Shown here one piece after another: positions 51,001 to 64,000 of a stretch of 64,000 nt of DNA. Positions within the stretch are counted from its first letter, which is position 1, and each line of letters begins with the position of its first letter. Source of the stretch: Rostratula benghalensis (taxonomy: Eukaryota; Chordata; Aves; Charadriiformes; Rostratulidae); assembly GCA_013399305.1 (NCBI GenBank), contig VXAI01000303.1, forward strand, positions 472,307 to 536,306, read 5' to 3'. A model generated the notes under the pieces. The model did no database searches and was not told where the DNA came from. It saw only the letters and a list, made by a program, of their open reading frames with translations. The position numbers and the translations under genes are program-made.

Positions 51001-52623
51001 GCTGCTAGGAACCTTTTCCTGGGGCACATGACTGCCACAGCTAGGGATGGGTATGTGGAACAGAGCAAGTTTGCTGGCCTCTGCTTTGTGCCTTGCTGTG
51101 CAAATAGCTGTCTCTTCTAGCTGTGATTTAGGCTGGCTCTTACACAGGCCCCTCTTTTAGCATGGACTAGAAGGGTGCTTGACTCATTCTAAGCAGAAGT
51201 CATATAGAGCAAAGTCTGCAAGCATCCTTCATTAAAGACAGCTGACATAGTTTATTAGAAGGTGCTAGAGGTACCCTTACCTTAGGCTTATCTCTGTCCT
51301 TACCTTGCAGCTGAAGCCATCAGAGGGATCATGAAAGTCCCCTGATGACCCTATATAATGTTCCCAGAAGCTCAAAGGGGCCTCAAAAGGAACTCAAAGC
51401 AGCTGAACAAAGAAACTGTAATGCAAATTACTACATCTATTGCCTGCCTCCGCTGGCTGCACTATCCAGGCTGTATGGTGCTTAGTCAAGAGTTATGATC
51501 ACTGGGAGCACTGAGGACACCCCACAATGAAGAAATACTCCCCTGCAATCCACCTGGCGGACAGGGGTACAATGTCTGTCACCATGTCTCTTTGCACCAA
51601 GCTCACCTGGTCATTTCCTTTATTCTGCAGGAAACACTCTCTTTACAACATCTTGGAAAATGCACTTTTTGTATTCAAGGCAAAATAAGCAATGTATTTA
51701 CAATAACTGGTGCACAGAAGTGGAAAGCAAGGGGCTGAAGCTGACAGGGAAGAGTGAGGATACACCCTGGATTTAGGCAACAAATTGGTTACAGGTTAAA
51801 AGATACACATCATGTCAGTGTAAAAAAACTAGCAGAGTTCCCAGGTGTCACCTGTGTGTCTTTAAAATATATTATTCAGGAGTAGAATGTTTTCCTATAG
51901 GGCTATTTTGAATTGGGTTTATGCACAAAGATAGTTAATACACACCTACAGGCTTGAGAGTAGATTTGTAACTGTTATTTGGAACTTGTAGATCCTTTTG
52001 TAATTTACCCAGTTTAATCTTCAGTAGCCACAACAAAAAAGCCGCTTATGTCCAAAAAAATCATTAATGCTATTTCAATTCTAGGAGTCTCTTTCTTCCT
52101 TGATACACTAACAATAAGTTTAATATTGTGTGTTAACTACAAGGACTGTTATACTCTTTCGACATAAGGCTCACTCCTGCAGTAACATGTAGTAAAGGGC
52201 TTAATATTAACTGACTTCAGGACCCCAGTCACATGGGATTCACGTGGGATTCAATGGGATTTTTCACAGTAGTAAACACTGCTGCACCTTGCAAACAGGT
52301 TACCTTACACAGATCCAGCCCCACAACCTAACCCTGAACATTTGCGTGGTCACGATTTTATTCTTTTTGCTCACATACTAAACTATTTCTCCACTACAGC
52401 TACAAATAAAAGTTCTGTGGCAGGGCTGTGGCACTGTCCGTCAAATGTAATTGCTAATTCAGGAGTAGCTCAGGGGTTGCAAGCACAGAAAACTAAACTG
52501 GGGTACCCATGTCAAGACAGAACAGCGAGTTTCGAATATCCTTTTATTCACTTCCAAGATCTGCCACGTTTAATTGATTTCCTTTATTGGTGGGGATAAT
52601 TATATTTAAAAGTCTAATATTAC
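51001..52623. other. Non-coding DNA, GC-richer first part possibly CR1 5' UTR
   Basis: 51001-51640 is noticeably richer in G and C than the surroundings and continues directly from the CR1 ORF1 remnant, so part of it may be the element's 5' UTR. I could not match it by eye. 51640-52623 is AT-rich and without recognised content apart from the weak repeat at 52160-52310. Confidence 0.45.
52160..52310. repeat. Possible ancient amniote repeat fragment
   Basis: CACATGGGATTCACGTGGGA and TTCAATGGGATTTTTCACAG, preceded by TTAACTGACTTCAGG, resemble another diverged amniote repeat built around TGACTTCAATGGGA. The match is only a few short blocks, so it is tentative. Confidence 0.25.
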
Positions 52624-53248
52624 CATGACTTCATGAGCCAGCTATGTGCCCTTGTGGCCAAGAAGGCCAATGGCATCCTGGGGTGTATTAGAAGAGGGGT
52701 GGTTAGTAGGTCAAGAGAGGTCCTCCTCCCCCTCTACTCTGTCCTGGTGAGAACCCATCTGGAATATTGGGTCCAGTTCTGGGCCCCTCAGTTCAAGAAG
52801 GACAGGGAACTGCTGGAGAGAGTCCAGGGCAGGGCTACAAAGATGCTGAAGGGAGTGGAGCATCTCCCATATGAGGAAAGACTGAGGGAGCTGGGTCTCT
52901 TTAGCTTGGAGTAGACTGAGGGGTGACCTCATTAATGTTTATAAATACGTAAAGGGTGAGTGTCAGGAGGATGGAGCCAGGCTCTTCTCAGTGACAGGCA
53001 ATGACAGGACAAGGGGCAATGGGTGCAAGCTGGAACATAGGAGGTTGCACTTAAAAACTTCTTCACAGCGAGGGTGATGGAACACTGGAAGGGGTTGCCC
53101 AGAGAGGTGGTGGAGTCTCCTTCTCTGGAGACATTCAAAACCCACCTGGATGTGTTCCTGCGTGCCTTGATCTAGGTGTTCCTGCTCTGGCAGGGGGATT
53201 GGACTTCTAGTGTTTCAAGGCCCCTTCCAATCCCTGATTCTGTGTGTG
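52624..53248 (+). mobile_element. CR1 LINE, 5'-truncated, TTCTGTGA-type subfamily
   Basis: Similarity starts at ATGAGCCAGCTATGTGCCCT (about 52632) in the ORF2 C-terminal third and runs to the 3' end, CCCCTTCCAATCCCTGATTC followed by an eroded TTCTGTG terminus at about 53248. It has the same text as the 5.5-kb copy ([39 protein letters not shown]), so both derive from one subfamily. This one is visibly less diverged in the coding part. Confidence 0.95.
52633..53160 (+). pseudogene. CR1 ORF2 C-terminal remnant
   Basis: A 93-codon open stretch from 52633 reads through [39 protein letters not shown] and [10 protein letters not shown], then stops at 52912-52914. The stop is created where the family reads SLEKRRLRG; a deletion of about seven bases removed the KRR codons and shifted the frame. 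The remaining C-terminal block continues in other frames ([20 protein letters not shown] region, 53080-53150). Non-functional. Confidence 0.88.
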
Positions 53249-56200
53249 TGGTTCATCTGCCAGATGCAGTGTGCAAGAGGCACATGGTACTATATTTTTT
53301 CCAGTCATGCTTCCTTGTTCTCAGTTCCATGATGGTACTCCTGAACTGGCTGGGATCAGCCAGAGCTCTTGCATCTCCAGCCTTTGATTTGTTCAACACC
53401 ATCACACACAACATGGGCAACAGGCTCCCAAAGACCATCTTTAGCTGTTGTGACTCCAGTAGCTTAGCAGCACAGCAGATAAAAAATTCAGGAAAAGGCA
53501 GGCAGCGCTCTTTTGAGTGGAAAAACAAAAGGTATGCAGAAAGATCATGTACCCTATTGTGAAAAACTGGATTTCCTTATAAAGTGTTTCTGTAACTTGC
53601 ACCTACTCTTTGAAATCCTAATGGGAGATCAAATGTAATACACTGGAGAACAGCTCACCAGGCTCACAGAAACCTGGAATTATGTCCTTCTGGGTTTGGA
53701 CTTGGTATAAATCTTGCCCAATACCCTGAAATTTTTAGTTTAAACAATTGATGGCTTTTGACTTTACGCTCTGCTTCTGCCAACATTTAATTATTTGTCC
53801 AATCACATGGTTCTACTGTATGAGCCAAAGTCAATAAAGAATGTATTTATTCATTAGATTTTGTGGAGCTAGAATTATATATTGAAAAATTACACTTTTA
53901 CTGAAAAATAACAGCATCTTTGGCAATAAAGGTCATGTGCTCTATTTGCAATTCCAAAAGCAAAAGTAAAAATTTTAAATTCACAAAGCTTGAAGATGAA
54001 CTTGGGTAAAGCATATTGTTTTCTTTCTTGAGGTCTCGGTTATATTTGACCAATAAAGATCTTTCTGTCCTTCACTGTTGAAAATTTCTACGTAATGTTG
54101 CCAAGCGCTACTCTTAAAATCTAAAGTCATTTTGAATAAACAATGAGCATGAACATCCATAGACTGAACAAGAGCAATGAAACAGAAAGGAATTACTTTA
54201 CTAAACAAGGAATTAAATAAAGTTATCTTTCAAATAAAATAGGCAAGAACTTATTCCTCTATGAGACAAGAACAAAGAAGTGAAGACTTAACAGTTGGCT
54301 TATTTTTATGCTAATGTAGTACTTATACATATACATGCATATATGTATTTAATGTATATTTATTCATTTGTGTGACTGAAATAAAAAGCATCATCACTAC
54401 TTGTTTGGTGAATATCCCTTGGGTCTTCTGAAAAGGGTCCAGAATGGCTTCATAGTTTTAGGAATAATACATAATATTGATTATAGTTTTGTGAAGTGAG
54501 AAGTTAACTTAGGGCAGAAGTTTTCCATCTCTATTTGAAAGATCCTCTGACCTTTTCCCATGTCCATATGAATATACACTGGAATCCAGGCAGCACTGAT
54601 TTTACTCTTTTATTTGCTGTCAGCATAGAGCATGGCTTCCTGCAAGCCATCACACTTCTACCTCAGTCCGCCTCTAAAATCTAGGCATAACTATAATTAG
54701 CTCTTTTATGCACATCATTTTACCAAGGAAAAATGTAAAAATGTTATTACCTATGTAATGCCATTTACAAAATGAATTATGGCAAGAAAATATGCTCCTA
54801 TGTCTTTCTTGATTCCTCTCTCACACAGACATTAGGAAAACAAATATGAGGCTACAGACTCCATGTATTGGAAAAGCACAGCCTCCCTTTCACAGTCTGT
54901 ATTTTTCTCAGTTCTTTTTGCTGTTTTTAATGAGAAGGAAATAATTTCTATATTAAGATTGACATTTTGAATCAGGAGATTATAAGATTTTCACTGTATG
55001 GGAAAAATTAAGTGATTGACTATCTCAACATTTTCATTTTACAAATACAAAATGCAGATTTCACAGATAAAGCACTAAAAGAACTGTTGAATCTAAATAG
55101 TATTTTCTTTCCACATTTTCAAAACAGGCAGGAAAATTAAGTGCAGGTTTGTGTGGCATACAAGTGAGTACAATTAAGGAATCTTGCATTGTTGCCTCCT
55201 GAATAGACTTGTCACATTACTATTCAGAGCTTTTGTCTAGTGACAGTGGAGTATCAAAAAGATACTGAATAATACAGCAAAAATCTATTGTGCCATGAGA
55301 TCTAATCTTTGTCTGCATGTAATTGCCTTATTAAAAGATTTGCAAGCTTACTCTTTCTGAGATTCTGAAGTAAGCCAAGAAAACCACGTTGTTTAAAAAA
55401 AATAGTTAAAGCTTCTGAAACTCTAGTCCCTGTGATATGACAATACTGTGTAACTTAAACTGGAAATTAAAACTACAGCCCTTTAGTACTATAATGATGG
55501 TAAGGATGCTGCTGGTGCTGTAATTATCATCAGGAGCATGAGTGGCATTTTATAGCTACCTATTTCCCCTGCACTCTGCCTCCTCTGTCAGTCTCATGGG
55601 CAGTTGTGTGTACAAACATTTATTCTGTAATGCATGTTATGTGGCACTTTATCTCCTGTCTGCTGCTTTGTATCAGTTCGTAACAGCCAGAAGAGCATGG
55701 GTACTAGCAGATTCCACCCCCTACCTCCCCTGCCTCGTGGTTCCCAGGCTGCCTGCAGGCAGAGCAGTGCCACAACCCAGCAGCAGAAGAGAAGTAATTG
55801 CACCCTTCTGTTGCCAACACCCATTACAAATTGTCAGCTTTCATAAATAGTATGACTGGATGAAATATTTCTTTCAGCCCTGCAACCCATTTCCTTTTAT
55901 TTATTGTGATGGTTTACTTTTTGATTGTATGGAAGGCATGGGATTGCTATCCTTAGCAACATAAATGATTGCTTTTTTTATCTGCAGATAAGGCAGTGAT
56001 GCAAAATGCAAGTTTCCCTACACAGCGCTGTGTTAATTCACCTCACGCTTGTCCTGGACACACCATTCTCTATAGCTGAAAGAATAAAACCCAATTTTGT
56101 TGTTCTGTCTATCCTAGGTGTCATTTCAGAAACAACAGTTGCTTTAAAACTTTGGCTTCTACGCTTTATTTTCACCTTCAGAACTTAAAAAGCCCCACAT

Positions 56201-59200
56201 TTTTTTCCAGTGATCACCTATAAAAATTGTGGAATTCTTATAGAATTTAGCCTGAGAACATTTTACCTCTTGATAATTCTATTTTCCCTTCAAGATAACC
56301 AAGACAAGTTAAATAAATGTTCTCTAATACTGCGTACTATGCTTTAACAGTACAGTGCCTATTTACTTCCAGAATCACAAATGTGTACCCATAACTCAAA
56401 CACAATCTGAAAATTTATTTGGGTTATTCATTTAAATTTCTTGCCACCCCAGACAATCTAAAATGACATGGCTGGTTTATTTTCTTAGAGTTCCAATTTT
56501 TTTTCTTTGTAATATAACAGAAAGCAAATTGAGCCAAATGTCTACTTCACACTATGAGAATCAGATAAACACAAGAAATAAAATGTAGGAGCAATGAAAT
56601 ACCTTGTTGTATATTGATGGCATATGAAGCCTAAGATGCTTTAATAAATAACTAATAATCTTACTTTAAACTGGATATTTATAATCTACTTTTAATTAGT
56701 ATAATTAAGAGTCAGTTGAATAAAGTGTAATCATAGATGTTATTTATAACTCATGTAACCTGCACTTGCAAGGGTACCTTTTTATGGCACAAAACTGAAT
56801 AAACTGTGATGAAAAGTTTAGAGATATATTTTTCTTAATTTTCATGTCATGTGATTTTGTGCCATTTGTAGACTACCATGACACATAAAAGTCTACAAAC
56901 AGCAACCAGCAGCTGTGTAAGATGCACAGAGCAGAATCAGTCCTCTAAAGGAAAGGTTTTGTGCACCATGCAGTTCTCCCATGTCATGCTACTGGCAGAT
57001 GATTATGATCTCATGCAAACTTTAAAAAAAAAAAAAAACCAAACAGAATGGAGAGCATAAAGAAAGACTAAGAAACATAGAATCTATATCTCTGTTACTG
57101 TTTAGAGGTCTCCTTCTTCTACTGGAACATCAAGACTTTTATCTTTTAGAGATATCATAAACTCTTTGTTTTTCATATGCACCTTGGGATGTTTTCCAAA
57201 AGCCCAAAAGCTTTCCAAGATTCTGCCAGTTTGGTCACAACAGTTATTGCTAGCACTATATTAAGAGTGGAGAAACAGGAATTTCAGGAGGCATGACTCT
57301 TCTTGATTAAGTTATTTGTAAACACAGATACACCCTTTAATTAAGTCATTTGGCTTCGGTAGATATGGTACTTTATTTAAGAGTAGTCATAAATCTACTA
57401 AAGTGTACAACGAACACAAGTAGATACAGGGGATGTCCACACTGCTTATTAACCCCCTATGTCCTTAACCTCACAGCCTTTGGCAAATTATGACCAAAAT
57501 CTGGCAGGAGAATTTACCTAGAAATTACTATTCTCGACTAAGTCAGCAAAAGCAGCCACTGATTCATTCCTCACATTGCGTGCACCACCCGTTCCGCAGT
57601 GTTGAATGACAGAAGATAAAGTGAACCACTGAGCTGTAATCACATCTCTGCACTGGCAGATTTTGCACAGCCACAGGGATAAAATCTAAATTTATGTTGG
57701 GTCCTTTGTATAAGGCTGAGTTAAGATTTGTTGCTCCAGGGAAATAAATACCACTATAGAAATCGAAAGGCAACAGTTGTCCGCAATGTAGTTGCTCAAA
57801 TCTAAAGAGGGAAATCATGATTTCTTAACCTGACTAGTAATATTTCATCTTCAGAATACATAAAGTGACAAAAGTTATTTAAGTGGGATCAATTCATGTT
57901 TTTTTGGTAATTCAATTTAACTTTATTGAAAAGTAGATGAACTAGGACCATTGCACTGCTTCAACTTCTGTTCCAAGGCAGGTCAGAGTATAAAAAACAT
58001 CAGCTGAAACAATGGAGTGCTAAAGACAACAGAACAGAAATAAATATTTACTGAGAGACTTCATGATGTATCACAGAAACAAACCTGACTTTTAACTTTT
58101 GTCCTGACCAAAATGCTCTGTAATAAATTAATTTGGTTATTGTTTATAAAAAGCAAGCATATTCCAAAGAAATCACAAATAAGCAGGAATTTGTGTAGGA
58201 TGTAGGAAACCATCTTAAGCACAACTACCATGACCATCTTCATAGTAATAAAAGGAAGATAAACCTTGAATAGCACACGCAAAACAACCCTCCTCAAAAT
58301 GAACCCTGTGTGAACAGATACTCTCTGCGGTATGCTTTAAACATTCAAAAGAACTGGGGCTCTTCTGGGGAACAGAGGAAAATCCTCTGAGGAAGTGACC
58401 CATTATAGAACTTCTCCCATGCCTGAGTATTCCACACTGAATAGCAAAAGCAAATCTGGAACATCTTATTTATGCATGCAGAACACATGCATTTGGTCTT
58501 GTTCTGTTTCATTATTTCTTAGTAGTATTTCTTAGCAGAACTGGAGAATTAAGAGGATTATGAGAATACAGCAATTCTAAAATTCAACCTGCATCCTTCA
58601 ACTGTTTTTTTATGTTAAATTCTGAAATAATTTCTGATGTTATTAGCAGCTGCTTAGTTCAAACTTGTAAAAAATGTAAGATTTTTTTTATTATCTACAT
58701 TCCAAGCATACAGCAAAAGAATATATCAAATAACATTTTGCCAATGCAATTTATATCTTTACATAACATACATATATACAAACACTAACTTTACATACAG
58801 TTAATCATATGAACCAATCTGGGAAAGCAGAGCATACATTCAGGTGAAGCAGTATAGCATGAAATCATTGACTGGTGGTACCCCTGACAGTTAGTGTATG
58901 ACTACACTATTAAGATGCCCTGCCACTGCAAGACAAAATTTAGTGTGCTTCCTTCTGGAACATTTTGGAGGACTTTTTTTAAAATGTTTTCATCTTTTGT
59001 TTTAGCTGAGACCATCTCTTTAAATAATATCCTCAGCTTTCCTGCCAAAATGCACTTTTATGATCTAACTGAATGTAACTAAAGAAATATCCAGAAACTC
59101 AGACTAAAGAATTGAACACCATATAGACTGAGTTTCTGCAGCAACAGATACAAACCATGGGTGTTGTCCCTAGCTGAACCTTAGCTTGATCCTTTTAATT

Positions 59201-59620
59201 TGCCTTTGGCAAAACAGGGGAGAAGGAGGGATACAGATTCTCAGCGAAAATGGAAGCAACTCTCATGTACACACTTCCCAACAAGATAAAACGGTAGTGA
59301 AATCTTTCACTCAGGAGACAGAATCATGGTGAGCTAAGAAGGTAATAAAACTATATACAAGTTCAAAAAATGTTCACAAAATTGGAAAATCTTGTATATA
59401 TCATGTAAGACAATTCCTACTGAGAGCCATAAATATTCAGAACTTATGTAAAATTTCTTCAGTGAAAAAACTGTAAAAATAAAATTTATTAGGAAGAGAG
59501 GTTTTCAAACTGCCTATATAATGTCCACACTGGAAGTTATGTTTCTGCAAAATTATATGCCTTGTACCCCTGAAATTTAGCTATTTCTTGATGGTCACTC
59601 ATTTTTACCTCCTCCTTCTT

Positions 59621-59684
59621 TTCACTTCTCATTATTCTTTCCTTTTACTCCTTATTATCTTTTCCTTTTACTTCTCATTGCTGG
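59621..59684. repeat. 23-bp pyrimidine-rich tandem repeat, about 2.8 copies
   Basis: Units begin at 59621, 59644 and 59667. They share TTYACTYCTYATTATYCTTT and end in CCT, with a few substitutions between units; the third is incomplete. A small minisatellite on a polypyrimidine background. Confidence 0.7.
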
Positions 59685-60464
59685 AACAATATTCAATATT
59701 TAAATCTTGTCATAATGATCTATTGTTTCTATTTCAACACTATTTCAGTTGTCACTGCCATGTTTGGTGGGATATTTAGAATAACCAGAATGTTTTCAAC
59801 ACACCATTTATCCTGTGTGTTTGTATAACTGATAACTTAATTGTGCCACCCCCACAAAAAAAATATGTAAACTCAAATAATGGCTAGCCAAAAAGAGATT
59901 ATTTTATTTTTCTTCATTTTTATGAAGTGTATATGAAAGTTATCAGCTGGTTCTTACCTTAGTTCAGAGAAGATTGGACGTGGGGTTTTTTTCCATATGT
60001 CTTAAAAAATGCACCTAGAAATATTTTCCCTTTTTGAAGGTTTTGCATATTTCTTTCATTTTGAAGACCCTGCATACATCTGAAGTGGGAGACCTGGTTA
60101 GAACAGGTATAAATTAAAACAGCAGCAGTGGTGTGCCTGTCCTCACAAGTCACTGCACAGTAACACCCACAGTGGTTTTGTTTTTCTTTAATCTCACCTA
60201 GATTTGTACAAAGATAATGAGGGATTTGCTACCCAATTTGCATATGGGAGGGGGAAATTCGCAAGTTAGTAGCGATTCCATGCAATAATACATATGATGC
60301 TATGATCACAATACCACTAAATCGTACCGTATTTCTGCATTCTTGTGTTTCCTTGGGCATCTGTCTGACTCACTGGCATACGCTGATCTCAGTCAGATAC
60401 CTCAGAACCTTACAGAAAGGAAAACAGATTGGGGAATGTGGTTATAAGAAAACAGTAGTAGTTA

Positions 60465-60520
60465 AAGAAAACAAAACAAACAAAACAAAACAAACCCAAA
60501 CCAACCCACAAACCAAATCC
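60465..60520 (+). repeat. (AAAC/AAAAC)n simple repeat
   Basis: Repeated AAACAAAACAAACAAAAC units grade into CAAACCCAAACCAACCC. The Lys/Thr/Asn-rich open frame across it is a repeat artefact. Confidence 0.85.
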
Positions 60521-63500
60521 AAGGAGAATGCTACTGGAAGCTAAATTTTAGTGCCCATTACAAAGTTAGGTGCTCATATTAAAGTCTCACAAAAGCTCTG
60601 CGGCTTTTTAATGTAAATTTTGTTGTGTTTTGAATTTGTGCATTAACCATTCCATTACACTTCCCCAACCTACATAATTCAGAATACCCATTAATTATTT
60701 AAAAAGTCTGTCAGATATAGAAAAGAAAAAGAGTGGGGGCTGTGTGGAAATAATTCTGGATAAAGTTGCTTATTTTAGGGATTCCAAGCAAAACAGCCAG
60801 AGTGCTGAAGCGTCATTAGGCCATTGATCTGAGGTGGCAAAAATAATTTGGTCTAGAGGGAACACTACAGTGTCTATTTATGTTAACACAAAACCACAGC
60901 AAGTTAGTAAATGGGACTTCCAGTGTGTTCATGGCAAGCTCATTGTCGTCCAAATTAAGCTACTTTTCCAATCTGCTGTGAAGAGTGCTTTCTGAGTTTT
61001 GTTAAGCATTCAGGCATAGGAAGCAATTCTTGTAGTCCAGAGAGACAAAATTGATTTTCCCTCCTTTCTCTTTTACCTGTGAATATGACTTTTGAATTAA
61101 GTATAATCACAGACCTGGGGTCTGAGGTGAGAATGGAAATTAATAACTCTTGCTATTGATCCTTCACACTTTGTAGCCATTCACCAGATTACCCACAACA
61201 TTATTGCTTGGCTGTAAAGCCTTCTTGCAGCCAGGCTCTCACACAAAAACAAGCACCACCTGTGGTGTGCCGAGCTTCATGCAGGAATTCACTTGCACTC
61301 ACAAACCAAGTTTATTGTGGTCTGAAATGCAAAGGGACAGCTTGGCCCTGTGACAGTCAACAAGTATTTCGCAAATAGCTTGTAAGGCCATGGGTTGACA
61401 CCAGCTCTTCCTGCCACCAAGTATCTTATGTCAAGATACAGTGAAACTAAAGCTTGCAGGGATATTAAGACAGATTTTCGTGTGGCATATGACCAAAAGT
61501 GTACTACATGCATTCTTTCGACTGTGCCGGGGCACCTGCTCTAACCAGAAAACATCCTGCACGTTAACTACGTATGCCCATACAATCTGCTTACATCCTG
61601 CTTAGTTTCCCACTCTTCAAAAGCTTGGTCAGCCAGTGTAGAATGTGTTTGAAAGCCTGACTTCAGCAAAGTGCCCTTTGTCAGACCAAATCATCAAATT
61701 AAGTTGAATCACTTAAAAATATTGTACAAATCTTATATACATTTAACTGAAAAGTAATGTTTTTCTGGAGACTATTCAGAGCCTTTAATTCTAGTCATAA
61801 TCTTTTGTGATGCTACATCAAGGACTTCTACACATATGGAAAGTCTATTACTATTACACGTAGCAATAAAACCTGCATGAGATAGAAAGGTTTTGTACAC
61901 ATACAATTTCACACAGATGGCCTGGTACTAACCTTTTGTATGTGTTTAGTTTTGTTTCTTTTCCTCTGTTTTCTGTGTATTCCCAGAGCCTTTAGTTATG
62001 TCCAATACCTATTTTACTCACCAACAGGAGCTGGCATGGAGGGAGAAGACAATTTGTGCTTAAAATACAAAAAAAAACCCCGTTACATCACATTTTTCAA
62101 GTACATAGTGAAACCACCTGGAACTCCTTTTTTCACATTTTAAGGTTTTCATTACAGGAATTCTAGTGATGAAGGAAAGAGAATTTCTCATTGATTTTGA
62201 TTCACTTTACCCATTTACAAAATGTGTTACAAAAATGCACTTAATCTCACCAGACCAAGAAGACACTGAATTAAATCGATTCTAAGACGTTTGAGTGAAA
62301 GACGTTTTGAAAGTAAAAAAGTGTCACATCAGAAACAAATACATGAACTGTGTTACCAAAACAATACAAATGTGTCAGTCTACTTCTCTGTCTTTAAATC
62401 TTTCTTTGCCTAAAGGCAAGGATTTGCCTTCGAGAAATACATCTTTCATCAAAATGTTTGCAAAATTATCTTGTTCAAAAGGAAAATAATGGAATTACGC
62501 ATTCCCCCTAAGACTACACAAGCTAGTATGAAAAGCGGGGTAAATTTCCTCCAGCAACCACAGAGTACATGCATTAATGCACAGACCTAACTGTAGTCCT
62601 CCTAATGAGCCTGCCTTGGCTCCTGCTCACTGACCAGCCTCCAGAGTGGCTTAAGCAGTTCCAGAAAGAGAGAAAAAGCTCTATGCAGGTACATAAAAGA
62701 GTGAACCACATACAGATATTTCTCATTAAGATGAAAAGCATTCCCACAAGGCCTTTTTCCTAATGGATGGGGAGTGGAAGGAGAAGAGAAATAAAGGGAA
62801 AGTTATTTCGCAGATGTAGTGGTGTGATTCACATGCTTCTTATTAATTGTTACAATGGAGAAATAATGCAATCCTTCAAATGGAAGGGTTTGGATGTGCA
62901 GACATTTTATCAGCCATCAGCTATATAGTTTTTTGGTCACTGCTCTCAAGCCTGTCTATTCACTTTCTGAGTAAAAAATTCTTTTTGAGTTCATACTCTG
63001 TTGATTTTTAAACTCCATTCTCATGTTAGTTCTGTGTTCTTTTTCTTTCTTAATGGAAGACAGAACCTGCAAGGATGGCTGTGGAGAACTGAGACAGAAC
63101 AACAGCTGGAAGGACAATATGGAAAGTTAATACACTTCCTGTCCAGGTGCTCTGAAGTGAAAATAAGCACAACCTTCTGTAAAAGAGCCGTTGGCATATA
63201 TTCTCCCCTGCACTTTGGAGGTTCACAGTAGTAGCAGTCATAACATCACAAAATAGAGAGAAATCAAATACTTTTGCTGGGAAGACTGAGAGGAAAGATG
63301 ACAACTCTCCAATCATCATGAGGACATGAAGTGGGGTTAATTTCTCACTGCCTTTTGCAACTCAGCTTGGAGTGGAAGGAACACAGATGAAGTGATGTTC
63401 CATCTGTATCATTAAACTGAGTAAGTATGTTATGACAATGACTAATAATGCTGATGCATCGTTAGCTATTGACACAAAGATGCCATAATGCGATAGTTTT

Positions 63501-64000
63501 GTGGCTCTCTGTAGTTCTGTTTGATGACAAGATATATTTGCTACTACTAAAAGTTAAGTTGTTCTGTGTTTAGAATAAGAAGATATTGCTCTATTAATAG
63601 AGAAATTTTATATACTCTATCTGACCCTGCTTTCCAGATGGTACCCAAACATCTCTAGGCCCCAGGGCAAAAGAGAACATTTGAAACTGATTATACAGAA
63701 CTCCAAATTGAAGGAAACTGAATAAAACAAGCCAACTCCTGACTTTTTAATTAGTAGAGTCCCATTTTTTTCTGCTGCAGATGTGTCTATAACTTAAGGA
63801 AGCAGTTCAGCTACACGGGGGACAGTAGACCCAAGTCACCTCAGGTGCCAGGAGATAAATTGAGCAGAAAGCCTAAGTCATATCAACTTGGGAAAAATCC
63901 AAGGCCAAACATTTATAATTTATTAATATTCACTTTCCAGAGTCCAAAATGAAGACATGGGTTCATCCAAATCCACACTGAACAACGAGGCACCTCTCTC

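Larger units (their letters stand above)
53249..64000. other. Unique AT-rich non-coding DNA
   Basis: No recognised gene or clear transposon in about 10.7 kb. Small structures: an AT-rich TATA/CATATG stretch at 54315-54365, a GC-richer patch at about 55540-55850, A15 at 57024-57038, a 23-bp tandem repeat at 59621-59684 and an AAAAC-type repeat at 60465-60520. Open frames are all about 130 codons or less and none resembles a known family. The weak text near 62960-63050 (GAGTAAAAAATTCTTTTTGA) could be a very old CR1 tail, but I do not count it. Confidence 0.6.

Noticed and set aside
62960..63050. Possible old minus-strand CR1 tail (GAGTAAAAAATTCTTTTTGA)
   Set aside because: It resembles the segment near the ORF2 end in reverse, but flanking blocks are not recognisable.
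1..64000. CRISPR arrays, bacterial operons, tRNA, rRNA or snRNA genes
   Set aside because: No regularly spaced identical repeats, no ribosome-binding-site-led operons, and no tRNA arms or snRNA signatures seen on either strand.

Overview
The window looks like bird nuclear DNA. The best evidence is several CR1 non-LTR retrotransposons. These are 5'-truncated LINE copies whose reverse-transcriptase remnants contain motifs such as NLMKFN, CALVAKK/CALAAQK and LGLFSLE, and whose 3' ends carry short TTCTATGA or TTCTGTGA repeats. The rest is AT-rich and low in information: dispersed A-tracts, a few microsatellites, stop codons in all frames, and one 122-bp run of N (4667-4788). That fits a gene desert or the inside of a very long intron. 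I recognise no host protein-coding exon, tRNA, rRNA, known ncRNA, retroviral gag/pol/env or CRISPR array, and nothing bacterial. The species cannot be fixed from this sequence.

Layout. 1-5533 is unique AT-rich DNA with a 20-bp tandem repeat, a CA/TA microsatellite and the gap. 5534-6552 is a plus-strand CR1 of the TTCTGTGA-ending type. 6553-14892 is mostly unique, with one ancient interspersed repeat near 8.7 kb. 14893-16211 holds a tiny minus-strand CR1 tail followed by a 1.1-kb plus-strand CR1 of the TTCTATGA type. About 18.8-19.7 kb is a very old, degenerate CR1-like LINE. 19.7-37.5 kb is unique sequence with A-rich and purine tracts and one faint old CR1 tail near 29.95 kb. 37482-38868 is a minus-strand CR1 that keeps a large part of the reverse-transcriptase region. 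39.55-39.87 kb is another ancient LINE scrap. 48838 to about 51000 is the most unusual repeat: a minus-strand CR1 with ORF1, endonuclease and 3' tail remnants in order, but with the reverse-transcriptase core missing. 52624-53248 is another plus-strand CR1. 53.25-64.0 kb is unique AT-rich DNA.

No genes were found that work together. All coding-like content belongs to dead retrotransposons with frameshifts and stops. I found no undescribed system. The items most worth checking are the CR1 that keeps its 5' half, three segments with good splice-site context (20.27, 41.45 and 44.16 kb) that could be exons of an unannotated transcript, and two small minisatellites. Family assignments rest on remembered CR1 consensus features, because no database search was possible.
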